Assembly: GCF_030161575.1 (NCBI RefSeq)
Contig: NZ_BSUL01000001.1
Span: 1,655,809 to 1,719,808, forward strand
Direction of reading: 5' to 3'
DNA: 64,000 nucleotides
Source: Arenivirga flava
GTDB taxonomy: Bacteria; Actinomycetota; Actinomycetes; Actinomycetales; Microbacteriaceae
Each line of letters opens with the position of its first letter. Positions within the stretch are counted from its first letter, which is position 1. The notes under the pieces were generated by a model. The model had not been told where the DNA came from. It was given only the letters and a program-made list of their open reading frames with translations, and did not search any database. Position numbers and translations under genes: made by a program. Positions 46,591 through 56,008 of the stretch are shown piece by piece.

Positions 46591-47670
46591 ATGCCCGATC
46601 AGCCCCTCTCGCGCCGCGAAGCCCTGCGCGCCGAGCGTGCCGCCGCGCGCCCGCATCCGTCCGCCGTCCGATCGGACGAGCGCGACTCCGAGTCCCCGAG
46701 CTCCGACGGAGCGAACGCGTCGTCGCCGCTGGCCGAACCCGCGACGTCCACCGCGGGGCTCTCGGAGGCCGCGCTGGCCTTCCTCGGCGACGACGCGCTG
46801 CGCGCCGAGTGGGAGGGCGCCGAGTGGGAGGGCGCCGGGCACGAGCCCGCCGCTGCCGAGCGACGCGCCTCGCGGCGCACGAGCCGGCGGCCGCAGGCCG
46901 GTGCATCCGCTCGTCCTGCCCGCCCGTCGCGGCGCTCCCGCCGCGAGGACGACCGCGCACCCAGCGGCCATCGCGCGCGCAAGGCCGCGCTGACCTGGCT
47001 CGGCGCGCCCGCGCTGCTCGCCTGCGTCGCGCTGCCGGCGTACGCGCTCAACGCGCAGGGCGAGCCCAACGGCTCGGTGGTCGGCCAGGTCGACCCCGAG
47101 GCGCAGTCGCTCGAGATCGCGAGCGGCGACACGACCGCCGTGCAGCCCGAGATCCGCGATCGGTTCATGGCCCTCTCCGAGGCCGAGAAGACGGCCATCG
47201 AGGCCGGCCGCATCTCGGCCGACGGCATCATGTCGTACCTGCGCGGCAGCGACGAGGGCTGGTACCGCCCGGTCGCCGCCCCGATGACCTCGCCGTACGG
47301 CCCGCGTCGCATCATCTGCAACGAGGCCGGCTGCAGCAACCCCGTGCACGAGGGCATCGACTTCGGCGCCGCCTGCGGCACCCCCGTCAAGGCGGTGCGC
47401 GGCGGCACCGTCTCGTTCGTCGGCGCCGACGGGGGCTACGGCAACCGCGTCATCGTCGACCACGGCGAGGGCGTCTCCTCCGTCTACGGCCACCTGGGCA
47501 CCGGCAGCTACCGGGTCGCCGAGGGCGACACGATCGAGGCGGGCACCTTCGTCGGCGACGTCGGGCGCACCGGCGTCGGCACCGGATGCCACCTCGATCT
47601 CAAGATCGACCAGGGTGGCAGCTTCATTGACCCCGAGGCGTTCCTCGTCGCGCGCGGCGTGGTGATCTGA
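46591..47670 (+). CDS. M23 (LytM-like) membrane-anchored peptidase
   Basis: A 359-residue protein: a disordered, charged cytoplasmic N-terminus (about 130 residues), one membrane span near 135-155, then an external M23 domain. Zinc-site motifs are H-E-G-I-D-F (His and Asp ligands) and V-Y-G-H-L. The usual H-x-H is H-L-D here (C-H-L-D-L-K), so the third ligand position is Asp and the enzyme may be inactive or use an altered metal site. Two cysteines in I-C-N-E-A-G-C could form a disulfide. Probable role: peptidoglycan cleavage or activation of a hydrolase. Confidence 0.8.
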   Translation: MPDQPLSRREALRAERAAARPHPSAVRSDERDSESPSSDGANASSPLAEPATSTAGLSEAALAFLGDDALRAEWEGAEWEGAGHEPAAAERRASRRTSRRPQAGASARPARPSRRSRREDDRAPSGHRARKAALTWLGAPALLACVALPAYALNAQGEPNGSVVGQVDPEAQSLEIASGDTTAVQPEIRDRFMALSEAEKTAIEAGRISADGIMSYLRGSDEGWYRPVAAPMTSPYGPRRIICNEAGCSNPVHEGIDFGAACGTPVKAVRGGTVSFVGADGGYGNRVIVDHGEGVSSVYGHLGTGSYRVAEGDTIEAGTFVGDVGRTGVGTGCHLDLKIDQGGSFIDPEAFLVARGVVI

Positions 47671-47710
47671 TCCCCCAGTAGTGGGCGTTCTCACCTACCG
47701 GGCCCGCCAA

Positions 47711-47716
47711 TAGTGT
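47711..47716 (+). promoter_or_regulatory. -10 box, leaderless promoter
   Basis: TAGTGT, six bases (GAGCGC), then ATG 47723. Confidence 0.45.
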
Positions 47717-47722
47717 GAGCGC

Positions 47723-48169
47723 ATGCCGTCGCACCGGGCCTGGTGGTTCGCACTCCTCGTGGTGCAGATCGTCATCGCGCTCGCGGGGCTCGCGATCGGC
47801 CTCGGCATCCTGCTCGGCACGGGCTTCGCGGTGCCCTCGCCGGACTTCTTCGCCGATCGCGACGTGCGCGGCGTCGCGATCATGATCTTCGGTGCGTCGA
47901 GCGCCGCAACCGCCTTCTCCCTCATGCGCGGCCACCGGCTCGCGCTCGCCGGGTCGGCGCTCGGGTCCGTCCTGCTCATGGCATGGACGCACCGCGTGAC
48001 GGTCGCCGTCGGCCAGCACTCGCCGGTCGGGGTCTTCTTCATGGTGCTCGCGGTCCTGCAGCTGCTCTTCGTGCTGCTCGTGCTCGGCATCGACCGCGGC
48101 GTCCCGGCCCCCGCCAGGTCGGCCCCGGCCCCGGAACCCGCACCGGAGCCGGACCACCTCGACCGCTGA
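47723..48169 (+). CDS. Small four-helix membrane protein
   Basis: A 148-residue protein with four predicted membrane segments and a short Pro/Ala-rich cytoplasmic tail. No family is recognised. The start is supported by the TAGTGT box six bases upstream. Confidence 0.65.
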   Translation: MPSHRAWWFALLVVQIVIALAGLAIGLGILLGTGFAVPSPDFFADRDVRGVAIMIFGASSAATAFSLMRGHRLALAGSALGSVLLMAWTHRVTVAVGQHSPVGVFFMVLAVLQLLFVLLVLGIDRGVPAPARSAPAPEPAPEPDHLDR

Positions 48170-48285
48170 CGCACGGCCGCCCCTGGGATGAGGCGATGCT
48201 GCACGCCGCCGCGGCGCGCATCCGGCGCATCCGCTGGGCGATGCTCGCTCCGACCGGGAGGCGCGCATCCGGTAGACAGGAGCGC

Positions 48286-49350
48286 ATGACGCCGCCGCTC
48301 GCCCCGCTGCACGATCCCCGCATCCGCTCCTTCGCGTCCGACAACTTCGCCGCGGCGCACCCGGAGGTGCTCGAGGCCGTCGGTGTCGCGAACGGCGGGC
48401 ACCTGGGCTCATACGGAGCCGACCCGTACACGGAGCGGCTGCGCGAGCTCACCACCGAGCTGTTCGGCGAGGGTGCGACCGTGTGGCCGCTGTTCAACGG
48501 CACCGGGGCGAACGTCGTGGCGCTGCAGAGCATGCTGCCGCCGTGGGGCTCGGTCATCACGGCGGCCACCTCGCACATGCACACCGACGAGAACGGAGCG
48601 CCCGCCAGGGTCGCCGGCATCACGCTGCTGACCGTCGACGCGCCGGACGCGAAGCTCACCCCCGAGCTCATCGACCGCCAGGCGTGGGGTCGCGGCGACC
48701 AGCATCGAGCGCAGCCGCTGGCCGTGTCGGTCACGCAGTCGACCGAGCTCGGCACGGCCTACACGGCCGACGGACTGCGCGCGGTCGTCGAGCACGCGCA
48801 CGGCCTCGGCATGCTCGTGCATCTCGACGGGGCGCGCCTCGCCAACGCCGCCGCGGCGGCCGGCGTGCCGCTGGCCGCTCTGTCGAGCGACCTGGGTGTC
48901 GACGCGATCAGCCTCGGCGGCACCAAGAACGGGCTGCTCGGTGCGGAGGCCGTCGTGCTGCTCGGCGAGGCCGGCCGGGCGGGTGCGCCGTACGTGCGCA
49001 AGATGGACATGCAGCTCGCCTCGAAGATGCGGTTCGTGTCGGCGCAGCTGCTCGCGCTGCTCGAGCCCGCCGAGGCTCCGCTCTGGCAGCGCAACGCGGC
49101 GCACGCGAACGCGATGGCCCGTCGGCTGCGCGCGGGGCTCGAGGCGGTCGACGGGGTGCGGTTCACCGTGCCGACCGAGGCGAACGCCGTGTTCGCGGCG
49201 TTGCCGCCCGGAGCCGCGGAGCGGGCGCGCGAGCGCTTCGCCTTCTACGACTGGCCCGGCGGGGCCGGCGAGGTGCGCCTCATGTGCTCGTGGGACACCG
49301 AGCCCGGCGATGTCGACGAGCTCGTGGCGGCGGTGAGCTCGGCGGTCTGA
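48286..49350 (+). CDS. Threonine aldolase / beta-eliminating lyase homologue
   Basis: A 354-residue fold-type I PLP enzyme. The PLP lysine is in L-G-G-T-K-N-G, preceded by H-L-D-G-A-R-L-A-N-A, and the N-terminus has S-F-A-S-D-N, all typical of low-specificity L-threonine aldolases, which split threonine into glycine and acetaldehyde. ATG 48286 follows AGGAG. Confidence 0.87.
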   Translation: MTPPLAPLHDPRIRSFASDNFAAAHPEVLEAVGVANGGHLGSYGADPYTERLRELTTELFGEGATVWPLFNGTGANVVALQSMLPPWGSVITAATSHMHTDENGAPARVAGITLLTVDAPDAKLTPELIDRQAWGRGDQHRAQPLAVSVTQSTELGTAYTADGLRAVVEHAHGLGMLVHLDGARLANAAAAAGVPLAALSSDLGVDAISLGGTKNGLLGAEAVVLLGEAGRAGAPYVRKMDMQLASKMRFVSAQLLALLEPAEAPLWQRNAAHANAMARRLRAGLEAVDGVRFTVPTEANAVFAALPPGAAERARERFAFYDWPGGAGEVRLMCSWDTEPGDVDELVAAVSSAV

Positions 49351-49449
49351 ACAGGGCAGCAGCAGCGCGAGCGCGGAGGAGTCCACGAGGTTCGACCGCG
49401 GCGCCGAGCGCCATCACGCGGCCGCGCGACCCTTCGGAGCGACAGGCCC

Positions 49450-50244
49450 TCAGAGCAGCGGGTAGCCGTGCAGCACGGTGTTGGCCATCGCGACGACCGC
49501 CCGTGCGACGAGCATGAGCGTCACCGTGGCGCAGACGCCGAACCCGATGAGCGCACGGTCCCGGTGCCGGGCGGTTCCGCCTCGCAGCTGCAGTGCGCCG
49601 AGCACGACGCCGAGCACCGCGATCGGGAAGGTCAGCACGGCCAGCAGGTTGACGACGACGCGTACTGCGCCGGGATCGCCGACGCCGAGAGCCAGGAGGG
49701 ATGAGGAGGCGAGGCCGACGAGCATCACCAGCGCCCCGACGCCGATCGCCGCGATGCCGAGGGCCAGGACGGCCGTGCCACCGCCCGCGGAGCGGGGCGC
49801 CGGCACCGCGATGAGCTGAGCGGTGGAGGGGTCGACGAAGGGCCAGGAGTTCGGCGCCACGGGGGCGGGATGCGCAGCCGTGCCCATCTGCGCCTGGGCT
49901 GCCGCGATCGGCGCCTCGTACGTCGCACGGCGCGGTCCCGGAGCGACGGCAGGACCGGCGAGGTCACCGCTCGGGCCATCGGCGCGCAGCGGCCCGTTCG
50001 CGTGAAACCGGGCGGCGACCGGTGCGGGCAGCGGTTCCGGCTGGTCCTCGATCGGCGGCTCCGGCGGGACCGCGCCCTGCCCGACCGGCAGCGGCTGCCA
50101 GCTCGACAAGGCCTCGCTCCAGATGAGCCATGCGTCCGGCTTCTCGGGATCGCGCACGACCCACGCGTCCCAGGCGTCGTCCCAGATCGGCTGCGCTGCC
50201 GCCGCGTCGTCGCTCACCGTGCCTGCTCCGTGCTCACCCGACAT
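49450..50244 (-). CDS. Membrane protein with a Trp-rich N-terminus
   Basis: A 264-residue protein. About 150 N-terminal residues are hydrophilic and Pro/Ala-rich, with a Trp-containing segment (I-W-D-D-A-W-D-A-W, A-W-L-I-W), followed by three membrane spans. The layout is like the DUF4190-type membrane proteins of actinobacteria, but the family is uncertain. ATG 50244 or a GTG eight codons later could be the start. Confidence 0.65.
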   Translation of the reverse strand: MSGEHGAGTVSDDAAAAQPIWDDAWDAWVVRDPEKPDAWLIWSEALSSWQPLPVGQGAVPPEPPIEDQPEPLPAPVAARFHANGPLRADGPSGDLAGPAVAPGPRRATYEAPIAAAQAQMGTAAHPAPVAPNSWPFVDPSTAQLIAVPAPRSAGGGTAVLALGIAAIGVGALVMLVGLASSSLLALGVGDPGAVRVVVNLLAVLTFPIAVLGVVLGALQLRGGTARHRDRALIGFGVCATVTLMLVARAVVAMANTVLHGYPLL

Positions 50245-50274
50245 GTCTACCGGGTCCGCGCGTTCAGCGGTTGA

Positions 50275-51060
50275 TCAGCTCCGCCACGCGCTGTCGGTGA
50301 GCGCCGCGGCGCCGGCCGGTCCCATCCGCAGCATGCCGCCGTCGACCGGGATCGAGGCCCCCGTGATATAGGAGGCGGCGGGCGAGGCGAGGAAGGCGAC
50401 GAGCGCCGCGACCTCGCGGGCGTCGCCGGAGCGACCCAGCGGGATGCCGGGGCGCGCGCCATCGGCGGGCTCCGCATCCTCCCGTCCGGTCATCGCGGTG
50501 GCGATCTCCCCGGGCGCGACGGCGTTGACGGTGATGCCGTGCTCGGCGAGTTCGAGGGCCGCCCCTGCGACGAGTCCGCGCAGGCCGTGCTTGGCGGCGC
50601 CGTAGGCGGTCATCCGCATCATCGGCTCGTGCGACTGCACGCTGCCGGTGGCGATGATCCGGCCGCCGCGATGCAGCCGCACGAGGTGCCGGGCGGCGTG
50701 CTGGATGCCGACGAAGGCGCCGTCCAGATCGGTCGCGAGCACGCGCCGCCACTCCTCGAACGGCATGTCGAGCAGCGGCGCGGTGGCGGCGACGCCGCCG
50801 TTGCTCACGAAGACGGCGAGACCGCCGAGCCGCTCGACCAGGGCGTCGATGGCCCCGGTCGCCTGCTCGGGGTCGGTCGCGTCGAAGCGCTCGACCTCGG
50901 CGCGCACGCCGAGCGAGCGGACCTCTTCGGCCGTCGCGTGCGCGCCCTGCTCGTCGGCGTACCAGGCGACGCCCACGTCATGGCCGGCCTCGGCCAGCGC
51001 CACCGCGATCGCCCGGCCGATGCCGGAGTCGGCGCCCGTGACGATCGCGGCGCCGGTCAT
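50275..51060 (-). CDS. SDR-family oxidoreductase
   Basis: A 261-residue classical short-chain dehydrogenase: T-G-A-D-S-G-I-G-R at the N-terminus, S-N-G-G in place of N-A-G-G, Ser in G-S-V-Q-S and the catalytic Y-G-A-A-K. An A-rich pocket suggests NADP. Its start overlaps the DUF3072 stop by four bases, so the two are cotranslated. Substrate unknown. Confidence 0.85.
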   Translation of the reverse strand: MTGAAIVTGADSGIGRAIAVALAEAGHDVGVAWYADEQGAHATAEEVRSLGVRAEVERFDATDPEQATGAIDALVERLGGLAVFVSNGGVAATAPLLDMPFEEWRRVLATDLDGAFVGIQHAARHLVRLHRGGRIIATGSVQSHEPMMRMTAYGAAKHGLRGLVAGAALELAEHGITVNAVAPGEIATAMTGREDAEPADGARPGIPLGRSGDAREVAALVAFLASPAASYITGASIPVDGGMLRMGPAGAAALTDSAWRS

Positions 51061-51281
51061 GCGTCGCCGCGCCCGGTGCTGGCCTGCAGCCGCTCGATGT
51101 GCTCGGACGCCTCGGCCTTGGTGAGGTCGGCGGAGAGCTCCTCGCCCGCCTCGCGGGCCAGCGTGTCGAGGTAGCTCCGCTGCGCGCCCGTCATCGGCTC
51201 GTCGCCGGTGACCCAGTCCGCCGGATCCTTGCTCGCCGTGCTGCCGTCCTCGGGCTTGCCGCCCAGTGTCTCGCCGCTCAT
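51057..51281 (-). CDS. DUF3072 protein
   Basis: A 74-residue protein containing M-T-G-A-Q-R-S-Y-L-D-T-L followed by T-K-A-E-A-S-E-H-I-E-R-L, the DUF3072 signature, a short helical domain of unknown role found widely in actinobacteria. ATG 51281 follows AGGAG. First gene of a pair with the SDR. Confidence 0.85.
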   Translation of the reverse strand: MSGETLGGKPEDGSTASKDPADWVTGDEPMTGAQRSYLDTLAREAGEELSADLTKAEASEHIERLQASTGRGDA

Positions 51282-51333
51282 CGCAGCTCCTCTCGTCAGG
51301 TGCGTCAACCCTCGCCGGATCGAGCGGATGCGG

Positions 51334-52956
51334 TCAGGACGCGGAGTCCGCGCCCAGCAGCCCCCGTGCATCCACGGCGGCGATGGACAGCTGCCGGTAG
51401 CCCTCGTGCTCGAAGAAGACCACGAGGCGGTCGGCCTCGACGCGCAGCACCGTGCCCGGCCCCCACTCGGCGTGCTCGACCTCGTCGCCCGGGGCGAAAC
51501 GGTCGTCGGGCCGCTCGGTCTCGTCCGCGGCGCCCGAGTCGCAGGTGTCGCAGTTGCGGCAGGGCTGCTCGAGCTCGTCGCCGAAATAGCCGAGCAGCAC
51601 GCGGCGACGGCAGTCGCGCGTCTCGGCGTACGCGCGCATCATCGCCAGCCGCGAGCGCCCGATGCGCTCGCGGCGTGCGGCGTCCTCGACGAGGCGGTCC
51701 CGGATCGCCTGGTCGCCCGGGTCGTCCACGAGGCGCAGCCGCGGGCCGTCGAGCTCGGCGATCCCCGCCGCCTCGAGCTGATTGCCCAGCGACGTCGCCC
51801 GGCGGGCGGGGATCGCCGCCGCCCCGGCCAGGTCGCTGCGGCGCCCCTCGCCGCCGGCCTCGCGGGTCGCGCGCAGCAGGGCCCGCAGGCTCCGCGCATC
51901 GACCTTGGACGACTGGAAGAAGCTCTTCAGCCCCAGATCCTCCTCGCGGTAGTGCAGGGTCGCGATCGCCGGTCCGCCGTCGCGGCCGGCACGTCCGATC
52001 TCCTGGTAGTACTCCTCCAGCGATTCCGGAGCGGATGCGTGGATCACGAAGCGCGCATCCGCTCGGTCGATGCCCATGCCGAAGGCGCTGGTGGCGACGA
52101 CGACCAAGCGGTCGTCCGGATCGGCGAAGCGCTCGTGCACCCGCTGCCGCTCGGCGCTGCGCAGACCGGCGTGATAGGTCTCGGCGTCGACGCCCCGCTC
52201 GCGCAGGGCCGCGGTCAACGTCTCGGTCGCCTTGCGGGTGGCCGCGTAGAGCAGGCCGGTGCCCTCGAGCGAGGCCGCCTGCTGCACGATGGCCGCGTGC
52301 TGCTCGTCGGCGTCGGCGTGCCGCACGACGTCGAGGCGGATGTTGGGACGGTCGAAGCCGCGCACGAGCACCCTCGGGTCGCGCAGGCGCAGCGCGTTCA
52401 CGATCTCCTCGCGCACCGGCGGCGCACCGGTCGCCGTGAGCGCGAGCACCGGCGGGCGCCCGATGGCCTCGGCCACCTCGCCGAGCCGCAGGTAGTCGGG
52501 GCGGAAGTCGTGGCCCCAGGCCGACACGCAGTGCGCCTCGTCGACGGCGAACAGCGAGATGCCGGCACCGCGCACGCGCTCGAGCACCTCGTCGTTCGCC
52601 AGCTGCTCGGGGCTGAGGAACAGGAACTCGGCGCCGTCGGCGACCGCGGCCCACGCCTCCTCGTTCTGCGCCTCGGACTGCGACGAGTTGACCGCCACGG
52701 CGTCGAGCGCGCCGCCCTCGTGCTCCAGGCTGCGCACCTGGTCCTGCTGGAGGGCGATGAGGGGCGAGACCACGAGCGTCGGCCCCGGCAGCAGCGCGCC
52801 GGCCAGCTGGTAGATCGCGGACTTGCCGTGGCCGGTCGGCATCACCACGAGCGCATCGTGCCCGTCGACCAGCGCCTCGACCGCGTCGCGCTAGCCCGGG
52901 CGCAGCTCGTCCCATCCGAAGCGTTCGCGGGCGATGCGGTCGATGTCGTGGGGCAT
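51334..52956 (-). pseudogene. recQ: RecQ-type DNA helicase with an internal amber codon
   Basis: A 540-codon frame from ATG 52956. Motifs: Walker A T-G-H-G-K-S (the usual second G is H), D-E-A-H-C box, Q-E-I-G-R-A-G-R-D-G in helicase motif VI, and the zinc-binding R-D-C-x-R-R-R-V-L with C-x-N-C-D-T-C. No HRDC domain. Codon 22 is TAG (52893-52891) where the family has Gln in L-R-P-G-Q (motif 0, which binds adenine). The rest of the frame is open for 518 codons, so the stop is recent or an error (CAG to TAG). A start at 52848 would give a protein lacking motif 0. Confidence 0.8.
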
Positions 52957-53197
52957 GCCGTGACGCTAGGACGCCCGGCGGGGCGTGCGGGCCCGCAATC
53001 GCGTCGAGCGGATGGGCGAGGCCGTTCCAGGGGTTCGCATCCAGCCGGCTGTCGACCCGGCCCCGGCGGATGCGGGGTTCGCGATCAGGCGGGTCCGCGG
53101 CGAGGGGTGTCGGCGGGTCGCTCGCGCCAGCGCGGGTGACCCGCGGCAGCGGGGTGGAGGGTGGCATCAAGGTGGAGGGTCAGCGCGATGCAGGGTG
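52957..53197. other. Gap without a recognised gene
   Basis: 241 bp between two minus-strand genes. Apart from the recurring GCGGATGC motif (for example near 53068), no gene, strong hairpin or promoter was seen. Confidence 0.4.
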
Positions 53198-54381
53198 TCA
53201 CCGTCGGTACGCGGTGACGAAGAGCTCGCCGCGGATCTCGCAGCAGCGGTCGACGATGCGCTCGACGAAGGCTCCGGACACGCCCCTGGCGTCGAGGTCG
53301 TACGGCCCGATCGGCCGGAGCCCCTCGCCGCGCAGTCGGACGACCTCCCAACCGACCCGGCGCAGCAGTCGGTCCTTGAGCCGGTCGCTGCGCTCGCGGT
53401 GCCCGACGTGCTCGTCGCCGATGCGCCCGGTCGTGTCCCATTCGAGCGCGATCCTGAGATCGGGCAGGATCACGTCGGGCCAGACGTGGAGCCGGTCGTG
53501 GAACGGCTGCGCCACCCGTACGGCGTTGAACTCGAGGTTCTGGTCGAGCACCTCGGCGAGGCGCCGGCGCAGCTCGCCCTCGGCCGCCGAGGTACCGAGC
53601 CGCGTCGCCTTCGGGTCGACGAAGGCCTCGCCGGGCGGGCCCCCGGGAACCGGCGCGGAGCGCCGACGGCGGGACCCGACCGCACGGAGCGGCTTCGCCG
53701 GAAGCGGGATGCCCGAGCCACCGGAGCGCAGCGGATCGCCGAGCCGAGCGGATGCGCCGGGTGCAGCGGCGAGGAGGGCCCGGCCACCGGGGCGGTGCCG
53801 CGCCGACCGGTGAGCCTCGCGGCACCCGTCGGGTCGACCGGCGACTCACGAGCCCGCGGACCACGAGCGGATGGCGCGTGCCGCTCAGGAGCGGCGTCTC
53901 CGGACGCCGGCACCCGCCATACGCCGGCACCCGCCTCGGACGCCGCCTCCGCCGCCGACCTGGCGAGCTCGCGGCGCCGGGCCGCGGCGCGCTCGTCGTG
54001 CACCCGCAGCGCATCCGCTCGCTCCGCATCCGCCGTACCGCCGACCGGTGCGCCGTAGCGCGAGGGCCCGGCCATGAGCGTGCGTCGGGAGCACTCGGGG
54101 CAGGTGGTGTCGCGGCCTCTGCGGTCGCGGCCGGAACGGTCGCGCTGCTCCTGCGGAGTGGCGACCCACTCGTGGCCCAGGAAGCAGTTGAAGACGAGGT
54201 AGACGTCGGCGGCGAGCGGCACCTGCGAGAGCAGCAGGCCGTGGTTGCGCTCGGGCTCGTACACGGCGAGCACGCGCCGGTAGCCCGACCAGAACTCGCT
54301 GAAGCGCCCGGACTCGTAGGGCACGGCAGCGCCGGTGACGCGCTGGCGACGCGCCCACCACTGCAGCACGCTCTCGGGCAT
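53198..54381 (-). pseudogene. Zinc-ribbon protein with a Vsr/DUF559-like nuclease domain, frameshifted
   Basis: The N-terminal frame starts at ATG 54381 after GGAGG and encodes M-P-E-S-V-L-Q-W-W-A-R-R-Q and a treble-clef-like zinc region (C-F-L-G-H-E-W then C-P-E-C). The C-terminal frame (from about 53800 down to 53198) encodes E-A-F-V-D-P, W-P-D-V-I-L-P-D-L-R-I-A-L-E-W-D-T-T-G-R and W-E-V-V-R-L-R, the acidic core of very-short-patch-repair-like endonucleases. The switch lies around 53750-53850 and needs one added base; the exact site was not resolved. The two parts are known together in Microbacteriaceae proteins, which supports one gene. Confidence 0.65.
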
Positions 54382-54482
54382 GCGATCCACCTCCGAGAGG
54401 AGCGTAGATCGGACCGCCGACATGGGAGCCGCGCCCGCCCGGGTCTGCGCACGCCACCGACCGCGGCGTCGCCCCAGCGACG

Positions 54483-54546
54483 ACTCAGCATCGTCGCGAC
54501 GTCTCAGCACCGACGAAGGGCCTGAGTCGTCGCTCCGGTGCTGAGT
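54483..54546. repeat. TGAGTCGTCG palindromic element, copy 3
   Basis: 24-base arms (54483-54506 and 54523-54546) with about four mismatches and a 16-base loop. It lies between the convergent/adjacent gene ends at 54381 and 54586. Confidence 0.8.
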
Positions 54547-54585
54547 CGTGCGAGCAGCCCGTCCGAGCGCGGGCGAGGCGCGACG

Positions 54586-55917
54586 TCAGCCGTTGCGGTC
54601 ACCGGCGGGACCGTTGCCGGCGGGAGCCTCTCCAGCGGGAACGTCACCGGCGGGCGCATCAGCGGCGGGCGCATCACCGGGCGCATCACCGGGCGCAGAC
54701 GGCGCCGTGGTCCCGGCGGCGCCGCGCCGCGTCTCGCCCACCGCCGGGGCGAGCAGCACCGCGCCGGCGACGAGCACCAGCACGACGACCATGGCCAGGC
54801 GCAGCCCGAACTCCTCGCCGAGCAGACCGAGCAGCGGCGGCCCCACCAGGAACGCGAGGTAGCCGACCACCGCGGCCTGCGCCACGCGCTGCGCCGACTG
54901 CGCGACCGGACCGCTGTCCCCGGCGGCCGAGATCGCCACCGGGAAGCCGAGCGAGGCGCCGAGGCCCCAGAGCAGCACCGACGCCGCGGCGACGAAGGGG
55001 TGGTCGGCGAAGACGACGAGCGCGATGCCGATCGCCCCGGCGATCGCGCTGACCCGCATGACCGCGGCGCGGCCGAAGCGCGCGATGAAGAAGCCGCCAG
55101 TGAAGCGCCCGATGGTCATCGCGGCGGCGAAGACCGCGAACACGGCCGAGCCGAGTGCGGCGTCGAAGCCGTGGCCGTCGACCATGAGCAGCGGCAGCCA
55201 ATCGTTGGCGGCGCCCTCGGCGAAGGCCATGGCCAGCACGATGCCGCCGATCGCGAGCAGGCGCGGGTCGCGCCACAGCACGACGCGGGCCGCCGGGTCG
55301 CGCCGGGCGCCGCGCTCCCGCGGGGCTCCCTTGCCGAAGCCGACCGGCACGGAGCGGATGGCGATGAGCAGCACGACGACGGCCAGGACGGAGACCGAAC
55401 CGAGGTGCCACAGCACCGGGAACGCGAGCGCGGTGAGGCTCATGCCGATGACGGCGCCGATGACCGTGCCGAGGCTGAAGCAGCCGTGCAGCGCGGGCAG
55501 CACGGATCGCGCGAGCCGGCGCTCGACCTCCGCGCCCTCCACGTTCATGGCCACCTCGCCGGCGCCCATGCCGAAGCCGAAGATGGCGAGGCCGAGCGCG
55601 ACGAGCACCGGCGCACCGAGCGCGCCGCCCGTGCCGATCACGGGTAGCGACACGACGAGCCCGGTCACGCCGAGGATGACGATGGGCCGGGTGCCGAAGC
55701 GCGACACGAGCGCCCCGGAGCCGAGGATGCCGATCATCGAGCCGACCGACAGGCCGAAGAGCACGAGCCCCATCTCGGCTGTCGAGACGCCGAGCAGGTC
55801 GCGCACGTCGGGCGTGCGGGTGACCCACGAGGCGAGGCCGAGGCCGGGCAGCAGGAAGAGCGCGAAGAGGGCGTTGCGGCGGCGCAGGTCGGCGCGGTCG
55901 AGGGTGGTGGTGCTCAT
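54586..55917 (-). CDS. MFS transporter with a Pro/Ala/Gly-rich tail
   Basis: A 443-residue MFS protein with 12 predicted spans; the loop G-S-G-A-L-V-S-R-F-G-T-R-P is the MFS motif A region between TM2 and TM3. The last 50 residues are repeats of A-P-A-G-D or P-G-D-A, a cytoplasmic tail of unknown use. It resembles YbjJ/fucose-type permeases. It diverges from a TetR gene across an 18-bp palindrome three bases from its ATG at 55917, so it is probably the exporter that TetR represses. Confidence 0.82.
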   Translation of the reverse strand: MSTTTLDRADLRRRNALFALFLLPGLGLASWVTRTPDVRDLLGVSTAEMGLVLFGLSVGSMIGILGSGALVSRFGTRPIVILGVTGLVVSLPVIGTGGALGAPVLVALGLAIFGFGMGAGEVAMNVEGAEVERRLARSVLPALHGCFSLGTVIGAVIGMSLTALAFPVLWHLGSVSVLAVVVLLIAIRSVPVGFGKGAPRERGARRDPAARVVLWRDPRLLAIGGIVLAMAFAEGAANDWLPLLMVDGHGFDAALGSAVFAVFAAAMTIGRFTGGFFIARFGRAAVMRVSAIAGAIGIALVVFADHPFVAAASVLLWGLGASLGFPVAISAAGDSGPVAQSAQRVAQAAVVGYLAFLVGPPLLGLLGEEFGLRLAMVVVLVLVAGAVLLAPAVGETRRGAAGTTAPSAPGDAPGDAPAADAPAGDVPAGEAPAGNGPAGDRNG

Positions 55918-55919
55918 GA

Positions 55920-55937
55920 TGTGTACAAATGTACACA
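55920..55937. promoter_or_regulatory. TetR operator between divergent MFS and TetR genes
   Basis: Perfect palindrome TGTGTACA-AA-TGTACACA. It overlaps the probable -10 of the MFS promoter on the minus strand and lies upstream of TACGAT, a possible -10 for the TetR gene. One bound dimer could repress both. Confidence 0.75.
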
Positions 55938-56008
55938 CTCCCGCGCATCCGCTCTACGATGGAGGGGATGCGAACACGAGCGGATGCGCCGACCGGCCGG
56001 GTGGGCCG

